A stretch of DNA of 16,833 nt, from contig DAOVQB010000091.1 of NCBI GenBank assembly GCA_030628905.1, forward strand, positions 1 to 16,833, written 5' to 3'. Below, one piece after another: positions 7,162 through 13,764 of this stretch. Numbering within the stretch: the first letter of the stretch is position 1; each line of letters opens with the position of its first letter. The DNA is from DAOVQB01 sp023128935. GTDB taxonomy: Bacteria; Eisenbacteria; RBG-16-71-46; CAIMUX01; WJJG01. The notes under the pieces are model-generated. The model was not told the DNA's origin. It ran no database searches and was given only the letters and a program-made list of their open reading frames with translations. The position numbers and the translations under genes are program-made.

Positions 7162-8595
7162 ATGGTGTCCGAGGACTTCAAGCCGAAAGAGCGAACGGAG
7201 GCAACCATCTCCGGTGGGCGTGCCGTGTTCGAGATAGACGAGGCCCATCTACTTGTGGCCCTAAGCCTCTATCCTGATGAATCTGGTCAGCCCTTCTTCG
7301 ATGAGGAAATCGACCAGCAACTGGCAGCGCTGCGAGTGGTTCGGGGCATTGATTCCGAGCAGATTCAGGAGGCCATTTCGCTGGCTGGGAGCGCCGGCGA
7401 ACCTGTAGAACGCGTCATCGTCGCCAGAGGAGAGCCCTCAGTTCGAGGCCGTGATGCCTATTTGGAGTACCCGGTGCTGGATCATCTGCCCAAGACGGAT
7501 GTCGACCCGGAGGATCCCATCCAGTTATGTGAGACGCGGATCGTCAACATTCGATCGGACGAGACGATTGCCGTGTTCCACCCGCCCGAAGAGGGCACAG
7601 GTGGTATCAATGTGCGAGGTGAGACCATACCGGTTCAGCCGAGTGTCGATGCCACGCCAAAACCGGGGCGCCAGGTCCGGTGGGAAAACGATGGAATCGT
7701 TTCGGACATCGATGGCCGGCTCGTCATGGACGAGAAAAGCATCCACGTGAATGACACCGTGGAGTTCGAGGGGGATCTGACGAGCGCATTTGGGGACGTT
7801 GACTTCGTGGCGAAGATCATCGTCAAGCAGAACATTGAAAGCGGCCTCAAGATCCGCACTGGTGGGGATATAGAAGTCCATGGCTCCGTGATTGGGAGCG
7901 ATATCCACTGCGAGGGAAATCTGATTGTTGGAAATGGCATCGTCGGTTCCGAAGAGACGATAATTGAGGTCCGCAATGACCTCGAAGCCCTTTTCGTGGA
8001 GAACGCTAATCTGAGGGTCTGGGGCTCTTGTCGAATCAAGGATAGTTTCGTCACCAGTTCGCTTCTGTGCAGCGATAGTCTTGATATGAGTGAAGGACGC
8101 GGGCACTTTGTCAGCGGCACAGCATCGACACGCAATGGTATCACAGTCCAAAGCATCGGGATCCTGATTGGGACGAAGGCCAAGCTTTCTGTTGGACGGG
8201 ACAATCTAGCCAAGACGCGCATGGAGGAGGTTGAAGAGGAACTCGAGCGGCTTGAGAACCAACTGAATGAGATCAAGGAGGTTGACAGCAAAGCGGGTCC
8301 CATGACCAAGCTCTATCAGAAGCTGACGCCCGGAAAACGTGATGAGATCGAACTGCTACTGGAACAGATCCCTCGCTTGGAGCAGATCATCAGCGAGAGG
8401 CGAGATGAGCATGGGAGTCTCAAGGGCCGCATCGCCCCCGCCTACGATGCGATTGTGACGGTCCACAAACAGGTGTGTCCTGACGCGATCATCGAATTCC
8501 CGTTGGGCTTCCATCGAGTTTCCGAGGAACTGCTCGGGGTTGTTTTCAAATACGACGACCAGACATCCAAAGTTGAGCAGGTTGCCGCTGCCTGA
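7162..8595 (+). CDS. FapA-family (DUF342) beta-helix protein
   Basis: 477 residues from ATG 7162. Layout fits FapA/DUF342. An N-terminal domain covers about residues 20-190. A repetitive beta-helix follows at about 195-345, with recurring short strands such as GGDIEVHGSVIGSDIHCEGN and GNGIVGSEETIIEVRND. A charged coiled coil lies at about 351-420 (KTRMEEVEEELERLENQL), then a short beta-rich tail. Members are cytoplasmic. The Vibrio homologue, flagellar assembly protein A, has been linked to polar flagellation and to binding unphosphorylated EIIA-Glc. No flagellar or PTS genes are present here, so the role is open. The stop lies 14 bases from the stop of the convergent hydrolase gene. Confidence 0.87.
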   Translation: MVSEDFKPKERTEATISGGRAVFEIDEAHLLVALSLYPDESGQPFFDEEIDQQLAALRVVRGIDSEQIQEAISLAGSAGEPVERVIVARGEPSVRGRDAYLEYPVLDHLPKTDVDPEDPIQLCETRIVNIRSDETIAVFHPPEEGTGGINVRGETIPVQPSVDATPKPGRQVRWENDGIVSDIDGRLVMDEKSIHVNDTVEFEGDLTSAFGDVDFVAKIIVKQNIESGLKIRTGGDIEVHGSVIGSDIHCEGNLIVGNGIVGSEETIIEVRNDLEALFVENANLRVWGSCRIKDSFVTSSLLCSDSLDMSEGRGHFVSGTASTRNGITVQSIGILIGTKAKLSVGRDNLAKTRMEEVEEELERLENQLNEIKEVDSKAGPMTKLYQKLTPGKRDEIELLLEQIPRLEQIISERRDEHGSLKGRIAPAYDAIVTVHKQVCPDAIIEFPLGFHRVSEELLGVVFKYDDQTSKVEQVAAA

Positions 8596-8609
8596 GCCCT
8601 AGCCCAGAG

Positions 8610-9428
8610 CTACACCTCGATAATCACAGGCTCCATCGCCGCGTGCCGCGGAGCGGCCACAATGTGCGAGCTACCTTCGTAAACCTTCTCGTTCAGGATC
8701 TGGGTCACGGTTTCGATGGCCAGGTCCGGTCGATTGCGTTCCTCGCTCAAGTGTCCGAGGATGATGGCCTCGGGTTCCGTGTTGCTCTGTTCAATAGCGT
8801 GTTGAAGCAACAAGCCGGCCAGAGGGTTGGGCATATGATAAAGCGATGCGGGGTTGAAGTGTGCCTGTAACATGTCGAGATCATGGTTGGCCTCGAGATA
8901 GATGAGATCGCAGTTGTAGATGTGCGGGATCACTGCTTCCGGGTCATTGAAATCGGACGCGATCAGGAGCTTGCGGCGGCCGTGGCGGATGACGAAGGCG
9001 TGTGTCGTGATCCCTGGGGCGTGTGGGATCGCGACAGGTGTGATGTCGAACCCGTCGATCTGGAAGGGATGGTTTCCAAAGGTGCGGAACTCCAGTCCGG
9101 AGAGATCGATACTGGCAGGGATGCGGTAGGGGTTCAGATAGCGATACTGAACGTCACGTTTGGTCTGCTCGTGAACATATATAGGAATCCCAAGGCGATC
9201 CACTACGCGCAGCGCAGCGTAGTTGATGTGGTCGGAATGGGCATGCGTGATCAGCAATCCGTCAATGCGGCTGGTCAGGCCCACTTCCTCTTCTAGGATC
9301 TTGGTACAGGCGCGCTGTGATCGGATCCCACAATCTATCAGTAGGCGGGTGTCGTGACCTCGTCGGCGGTTCTCCAGCAGGAGCAGGTTGCCACTGCTTC
9401 CACTCCTGAGACTGCGAAAGAGAAGCAT
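8610..9428 (-). CDS. Metallo-beta-lactamase-fold hydrolase, WalJ/YycJ-like
   Basis: 272 residues from ATG 9428. The N-terminus SLRSGSSGNLLLLE and the metal motif THAHSDH (residues 61-67, giving HxHxDH) are typical of the YycJ/WalJ branch. Other likely ligands are H136, D159 in ASDF, H182 in EANHD and H226 in GHLSEERN. Family members are cytoplasmic, two-metal nuclease-like hydrolases linked to DNA-repair and cell-wall phenotypes in Firmicutes. A GTG eight codons further upstream (9452) is possible, but ATG 9428 has a GGAG at seven bases. All core metal ligands appear present. The substrate is not deducible from the neighbourhood. Confidence 0.88.
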   Translation of the reverse strand: MLLFRSLRSGSSGNLLLLENRRRGHDTRLLIDCGIRSQRACTKILEEEVGLTSRIDGLLITHAHSDHINYAALRVVDRLGIPIYVHEQTKRDVQYRYLNPYRIPASIDLSGLEFRTFGNHPFQIDGFDITPVAIPHAPGITTHAFVIRHGRRKLLIASDFNDPEAVIPHIYNCDLIYLEANHDLDMLQAHFNPASLYHMPNPLAGLLLQHAIEQSNTEPEAIILGHLSEERNRPDLAIETVTQILNEKVYEGSSHIVAAPRHAAMEPVIIEV

Positions 9429-9572
9429 CTCAGCACTCCGTCTGCCGCACACGCCCCAGCATCCAATGAGCCAGGGGGGCGGATCCCATTCATTCGAGCT
9501 AGGGGTGGCCCCGCGCTCGAAGGGCCGTCTGCGTCCACCATGCTAGCTGAGGAATCATAAGAAAGCCACGTA

Positions 9573-9738
9573 CTAAGGGCTCGCGCAAGAATAACTTCCC
9601 ATTTGCGCCGGTCCCGAACGCCGGGGACTTCGTTGCGGCTCCTCGGAGTAGTCCCAGCTACGCCTTCGTCGCCGCGCCTCGTCCTCGACGGTGCGGTCCT
9701 CGCCGAAAATGGGAAGCTATTCTTGCGCGGGCCCTAAG
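9573..9738. repeat. Inverted-repeat element (32-bp arms, about 100-bp spacer)
   Basis: The left arm 9573-9604 and right arm 9707-9738 are reverse complements at 29 of 32 positions, including the shared CGCGCAAGAATA and CTTCCCATTT blocks. The 102-bp spacer has further internal similarity: CTTCGTTGCGGCTCCTCG and CTTCGTCGCCGCGCCTCG are near-identical direct copies. No transposase frame lies inside and no target-site duplication was seen. The layout resembles a MITE or a large REP/BIME-type palindromic unit; as RNA it would form one long hairpin. Confidence 0.75.
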
Positions 9739-9879
9739 CCTCCTGTGAAGTCGCTGGGCACAACGGTCGTGCGACGCTTGGAAGGCGGGATGGTCAACTG
9801 CGGATTCCTTCTGGCCCCAGAAGCGGGTACAATGCGAGGCCCGCATGGTGTAAGGCGCCGTTGGGCAGGCTGGGAGTGC

Positions 9880-9884
9880 GGAGG
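9880..9884 (+). promoter_or_regulatory. Ribosome binding site choosing ATG 9889
   Basis: GGAGG lies four bases before ATG 9889. A second in-frame ATG at 9916 would also give a complete signal peptide but has no comparable site. Confidence 0.6.
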
Positions 9885-9888
9885 TTGC

Positions 9889-10767
9889 ATGCCACGAGTC
9901 GAGTGTCACAAACGTATGCACAAGCCCTGCGTTCTGCGGGGCAAAGTCCTGTTTTTCGCTCGGGCTCTTACTGTGCTTCTGCTGTCGGGGCTTCTCCGAG
10001 GCTGTGGATCCCACGATTGGGGAGGCAACGAGCCGCTATCAACCCAGATGCACCGGGCGGGGATCGAGGCATCCCGGATGCGGATCGATGCCCAGGTTGC
10101 GTCCTCCGCGGAAGTTGACACGCTCATCGCGCCCTATCGCCGCCAGGTGGAGCGCGAGATGTGCGAGATCCTGGCCTACTGCCCCGTCGAAATGCGGACG
10201 GGGAAGCCCGAGGGGCTGCTTGGCGCTCTGGTTGCCGACATCGTATTGGAACGTGCGCGGCGTGAGGTCGATCTGTCCGTGGATGCCTGCGTGTTGAACA
10301 ACGGAGGTCTGCGCATCCCATGGTTGCCGGGAGAGATCAACCTGGGGCTCGTCTACGAAGTCATGCCCTTTGACAACGATATCGTTCTGTTGCGGCTTTC
10401 CGCAGACCAGATGCGGACGCTGGCCGATGAGATCGCGGCCAAGGGGGGTGAGCCCGTGGCCGGGCTGGATTTCGTCGTGCGGGACGGGGCCGCCGTCGAC
10501 CTACGTGTCGCCAATCGGCGGATCGGGTCAGGGGACTACTGGGTTGCAACGAACAGTTATCTTGCCTTTGGCGGGGGAGGGATGCAGGTCCTCTGGGAGG
10601 CGCTGGAAGTACGCCAGACGGGAGTGCTCATCCGCGACGCCATTGCCGATGCCCTGCGTGACTTCGGATCCGGCCGGGGGAGCAACGGGACCCATCTGGG
10701 ACGGATCCCAGCTCCAAAGATGGGACGCATCAGATTCGCACCCCCGGGCGCATCGGACGCCCGCTGA
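9889..10767 (+). CDS. Lipoprotein with 5'-nucleotidase C-terminal domain
   Basis: 292 residues from ATG 9889. A basic n-region and a hydrophobic core (residues 20-36) end in LLRGC with the candidate lipidated Cys at 39; the Arg at -2 is unusual, so lipidation is likely but not certain. The mature part matches only the C-terminal, substrate-binding domain of UshA-type 5'-nucleotidases: NNGGLR at 137-142, PFDN at 160-163 and TNSYLAFGGGG at 221-231. There is no metallophosphoesterase domain in this protein; the following gene supplies it. In normal UshA the C-domain contributes nucleotide binding and must close onto the metal domain, so the two products probably act together outside the cytoplasm. 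The stop codon TGA is also the first triplet of a tandem repeat. Confidence 0.87.
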   Translation: MPRVECHKRMHKPCVLRGKVLFFARALTVLLLSGLLRGCGSHDWGGNEPLSTQMHRAGIEASRMRIDAQVASSAEVDTLIAPYRRQVEREMCEILAYCPVEMRTGKPEGLLGALVADIVLERARREVDLSVDACVLNNGGLRIPWLPGEINLGLVYEVMPFDNDIVLLRLSADQMRTLADEIAAKGGEPVAGLDFVVRDGAAVDLRVANRRIGSGDYWVATNSYLAFGGGGMQVLWEALEVRQTGVLIRDAIADALRDFGSGRGSNGTHLGRIPAPKMGRIRFAPPGASDAR

Positions 10768-10839
10768 TGGCATGAGGCGGAAGCGGTTCGGATAATGGCA
10801 TGAGGTGGAAGTGGTCCGGATGATGGCTTGAGGTGGAAG
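10765..10839 (+). repeat. 28-bp tandem repeat (2.7 copies) between the split nucleotidase genes
   Basis: Units are 10765-10792, 10793-10820 and a partial 10821-10839 ending at the next gene's ATG. Each starts with a stop triplet (TGA, TAA, TGA) and carries an AGGCGG or AGGTGG Shine-Dalgarno-like block. The first TGA is the stop of the upstream gene. The last copy (GAGGTGG, 10830-10836) is the apparent ribosome site of the next gene. Copy 2 also places GTG after its AGGTGG, giving a tiny frame (GTG 10811 to TGA 10829-10831). Confidence 0.85.
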
Positions 10840-11859
10840 ATGATCTCGAGGCGAAGCTTTCTGGGTAGGTCCGCCAGCGGATTGGCATGGATGGGGCTAG
10901 CGGGATCTCTGGAGGGACTCCACGGATTGCTGCGCCGGGCCGCCGCGGGATCGAGTGGGAGTGCCGACGAGACGGTCGTGACCATCCTGCACACCAATGA
11001 CGTGCACTCACGGATCGATCCCTTTCCGGAAGGGAGCGGCCGCAATGCGGGGCTGGCAGGGGCGGCTCGCAGGGCCACGCTGATCAAGCAAATCCGGGCC
11101 AACAACCCCCGGACGCTGTTACTGGATGCGGGCGATGTCTTTCAGGGTACCCCCTACTTCAACCTGTTCAAAGGCGAGGTGGATTTCAAGGTCATGAACA
11201 GCCTCGGGTACGATGCGATGACTATCGGGAACCACGAGTTCGACTGCGGCCTTGAGGGCCTGGCTTCCGTACTCCGGCTGGCACGTTTTAAGGTGGTGAG
11301 CGCGAACTACGACTTCTCGCGCACGCTCCTCCGCGACCGCGTGCATCCGTACATCATCCGTGAGCTGGGGGATGTCAGAGTGGGGATCTTCGGGCTTGGA
11401 GTCATTCTCGAAGGCCTGGTTCCTGAATCGCTTTGCCGTGGCGTGGTCTACTCGAACCCCATTCCGGTTGCCAGGAAGGTTGCACGATACTTGCGAGAAG
11501 AGGAAAGGTGCCACCTTGTTGTGTGTCTCTCGCACCTAGGGAACAATGGCTATCAAGGTGAACCGGGCGAGCAGCAGATTGCCAAGGAGGTCGAGGGCAT
11601 CGATTTCATCATCGGCGGTCACAGCCACACCTTCATGCGGGAACCGACCCGCATCCGCCACGGCAGCCGCGAGACGCTGGTCTTCCAGGTGGGCTGGGCC
11701 GGCATCTACCTCGGCCGGGTTGACTTTCTCATGCGGGCGGGGGAGGTTGTGGCAACCCATGCCTGCACAATCCCCGTAGGGACAGTTGAGGTTGTCGAGA
11801 CCCAGGCCTGCACAATCCCGGTAGGGACAGTTCAGGAAGCACGGATCCAGACGGCGTGA
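10840..11859 (+). CDS. Tat-exported metallophosphoesterase, catalytic half of a split 5'-nucleotidase
   Basis: 339 residues from ATG 10840. The N-terminus has a textbook Tat motif, SRRSFLG (residues 3-9), followed by a hydrophobic stretch to about 25. The calcineurin-like catalytic domain shows all metal motifs in order: HTNDVHS at 51-57, DAGD at 96-99, GNHEFD at 130-135, SHLG at 231-234 and GGHSHT at 259-264. This is the N-terminal half of a UshA-like 5'-nucleotidase; the C-terminal half is encoded just upstream. Tat export suggests the metal centre is loaded in the cytoplasm. A TTG four codons earlier (10828) is possible, but ATG 10840 leaves the Tat motif at the usual distance. The C-terminal tail contains a 15-residue tandem duplication. 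Confidence 0.9.
   Translation: MISRRSFLGRSASGLAWMGLAGSLEGLHGLLRRAAAGSSGSADETVVTILHTNDVHSRIDPFPEGSGRNAGLAGAARRATLIKQIRANNPRTLLLDAGDVFQGTPYFNLFKGEVDFKVMNSLGYDAMTIGNHEFDCGLEGLASVLRLARFKVVSANYDFSRTLLRDRVHPYIIRELGDVRVGIFGLGVILEGLVPESLCRGVVYSNPIPVARKVARYLREEERCHLVVCLSHLGNNGYQGEPGEQQIAKEVEGIDFIIGGHSHTFMREPTRIRHGSRETLVFQVGWAGIYLGRVDFLMRAGEVVATHACTIPVGTVEVVETQACTIPVGTVQEARIQTA
11743..11832 (+). repeat. 45-bp tandem duplication inside the metallophosphoesterase gene
   Basis: Copies 11743-11787 and 11788-11832 are nearly identical and in frame. They double a 15-residue segment near the C-terminus, so ACTIPVGTV appears twice (from residues 308 and 323). The domain's last metal motif is upstream, so the duplication lies in the tail. 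Confidence 0.9.
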
Positions 11860-11914
11860 CCAGGCCGTACTGGTTGGCTGGCCAGGAATACGCGACTAGG
11901 CTGCGAGCAGAAGC

Positions 11915-13702
11915 ATGTGGTACCTCGACGATAATCTGGACGATGAACCGAAGGTAAGGTATCTGCCCCTCAAGCAGATGCTGCAGCGCATCCTGCCGCT
12001 GTTCCGTCCGCACCGGATGACACTGCTCGTTGCAACGCTGATGCTCTTCGTTGTCGTTGGGGCGGAACTCGGGGGGCCCCTGCTGGTCCGCCACGTCTTA
12101 GACAAGGACATCCCGAACGGAGATACGACTGGCATCCTATGGCGGGCGGTTCTCTATGCCCTGCTCTTCGTCGTGGGTCTTGGAACGGCATACCTTCAGG
12201 TGATCCTGCTGGCCAGGATGGGTCTGCGGATTGTCACGGGTCTCCGCCAGAAAGTCTTCGCGCACTTGATGAGCTTGTCTCTGGCCTATTTCGACAAGAA
12301 CCCTCCCGGGAGGTTACTGGCCCGGGTGGAAAGCGATGTCGAGCGACTTCTAATTCTTTTCTCTGAGGTTGCACTGGCGTTATTCCGCAACGTGGTTGTG
12401 TTGGTGGGTACCTTCGCGGTGATGATGGTTATTGACGCCCGCGTGACAGGTTCAGTTCTTCTATTGCTGACACCGGTCCTGGTGGCGACATACTTCTTTC
12501 TTAAGTATATTCGCGATCGGTTCCGCACGGTCCGGAAGTTGTACGCGCGCATTTCCACGTTTCTCACCGAGTATGTACAAGGCATTCCCATTCTGCAGAT
12601 CTACGGGTACACGGAAAAGGCGCTGCTTGATCTCACGCGCCTGAACAAGGACAAGTTCACCAAAGAGGTCCGATTGTCCTATGTGGAGTACGGATTCTGG
12701 GGGGCCTTCTCAGCTTGCGAGATCCTGGCGGTCATGGTGATCATCTTCGTGGGAGCCAGGCAGGTGCTTGACGCCGCGATGACGATCGGGACTCTGGTAC
12801 TTTTCATTGACTACACGCGCCGGCTGTTCTGGCCGCTGATCGCGTTTTCCGAGCAGTTGAACTTCATTCAGCGAGCCTTCGCTTCTGCGGACCGTGTATT
12901 CGCCGTTCTAGAAACGCCATCGCGAACACCGGATCTGCCCGGAGCGCTGGCGGACGTGCCGGACAACTGGAAAGAGATCGCCTTCGAGGATCTGAGCTTT
13001 GCGTATGACGGCGGGGCCAAAGCGCTCAACAAAGTGAGCATCTCCATCCGGCGCGGGGAGAGAATCGCCCTGGTCGGCCTTTCCGGAGGCGGAAAGACGA
13101 CCATCACGAATCTCCTGCTGCGGTACTACGAACCCACCGAGGGGCGCATTGCGCTGGATGGTGTAGACATCCGCCAGTACCGCCAGAGGGTTTGGCGGGC
13201 CAAGATCGGGCTCGTACTCCAGGATATCCACCTCTTCCCGGGCACCGTGGGTGACAACCTGAGGGTCCTGCGCGATAACATTCCTCAGGAGGCAGTCGAT
13301 CGCGCCGTCCGCGTCGTGCAGGCTGAAGAGATGATCAAGCGGCTGCCGGACGGTTACGACACAAAGTTGTCGGAAGGGGGCACGAACCTCTCGATGGGCG
13401 AGCGTCAGCTCCTCTGCTTTGCCAGAGCTGTGGTGGAGGACCCGGACATCCTGATTCTGGACGAAGCTACATCCTCGGTTGACCCCGGAACGGAGCGGCG
13501 GCTGCAGAACTCACTGGATAGTCTGATGGAGGGTCGGACCTCACTGATCGTGGCGCACAGGCTGGCGACCATCACGAAGGTCGACCGGATCCTGGTGCTG
13601 CACCACGGGCAAGTGGCGGAAGAGGGTACGCACGAGGAGCTCTACGCGAAGGGGGGCATCTACCGAGATCTCTTCAACCTTCAGTTTGCGGCGCAGGAGT
13701 AG
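11915..13702 (+). CDS. ABC exporter half-transporter, subunit with the consensus catalytic ATP motifs
   Basis: 595 residues with the type IV exporter layout. Six hydrophobic segments within about residues 35-330 form the membrane domain, followed by one ATPase domain. Walker A is GLSGGGKTT at 388-396, the Q-loop is Q436, the signature is degenerate LSMGE at 492-496, Walker B ends D516-E517 in LILDEATSSVD and the switch is H548 in VAHRL. The catalytic glutamate is present but LSGGQ is altered. The next gene shows the opposite pattern, so the two form a heterodimer with one consensus and one degenerate ATP site (BmrD-like role here). The ribosome site before ATG 11915 is weak (GAGCAGAAG). It follows the phosphatase gene by 55 bases without a visible terminator. 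Substrate is unknown; drugs, lipids or peptides are all possible. Confidence 0.93.
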   Translation: MWYLDDNLDDEPKVRYLPLKQMLQRILPLFRPHRMTLLVATLMLFVVVGAELGGPLLVRHVLDKDIPNGDTTGILWRAVLYALLFVVGLGTAYLQVILLARMGLRIVTGLRQKVFAHLMSLSLAYFDKNPPGRLLARVESDVERLLILFSEVALALFRNVVVLVGTFAVMMVIDARVTGSVLLLLTPVLVATYFFLKYIRDRFRTVRKLYARISTFLTEYVQGIPILQIYGYTEKALLDLTRLNKDKFTKEVRLSYVEYGFWGAFSACEILAVMVIIFVGARQVLDAAMTIGTLVLFIDYTRRLFWPLIAFSEQLNFIQRAFASADRVFAVLETPSRTPDLPGALADVPDNWKEIAFEDLSFAYDGGAKALNKVSISIRRGERIALVGLSGGGKTTITNLLLRYYEPTEGRIALDGVDIRQYRQRVWRAKIGLVLQDIHLFPGTVGDNLRVLRDNIPQEAVDRAVRVVQAEEMIKRLPDGYDTKLSEGGTNLSMGERQLLCFARAVVEDPDILILDEATSSVDPGTERRLQNSLDSLMEGRTSLIVAHRLATITKVDRILVLHHGQVAEEGTHEELYAKGGIYRDLFNLQFAAQE

Positions 13703-13754
13703 AGGGATGAGTTCCGCCTCCGTGAGCGGGCGGGTTGGCATGCAGGCGTCCATT

Positions 13755-13759
13755 AGGAG
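13755..13759 (+). promoter_or_regulatory. Ribosome binding site choosing ATG 13765
   Basis: AGGAG lies five bases before ATG 13765. The frame extends to a TTG at 13735, which has no such site. Confidence 0.65.
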
Positions 13760-13764
13760 CGGCG

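Larger units (their letters stand above)
9429..9888. other. 460-bp gene-free region between divergent genes
   Basis: This separates the minus-strand hydrolase from the plus-strand nucleotidase cluster. Its main content is a strong inverted repeat (9573-9738), annotated separately. A frame open from GTG 9691 into the nucleotidase gene exists, but its first 66 codons look like chance sequence. No tRNA-like fold or convincing promoter was recognised. Confidence 0.6.

Noticed and set aside
7525..8309. Two long minus-strand frames opposite the FapA-type gene
   Set aside because: Antisense shadows of the repetitive beta-helix coding sequence, without motifs.
9573..9738. tRNA or known structured RNA within the inverted repeat
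   Set aside because: No cloverleaf, T-loop or other conserved RNA motif recognised; simple long-hairpin symmetry explains it better.
9691..9888. Extension of the nucleotidase lipoprotein gene from GTG 9691
   Set aside because: It would bury the signal peptide more than 80 residues in and crosses the right arm of the inverted repeat; ATG 9889 has GGAGG.
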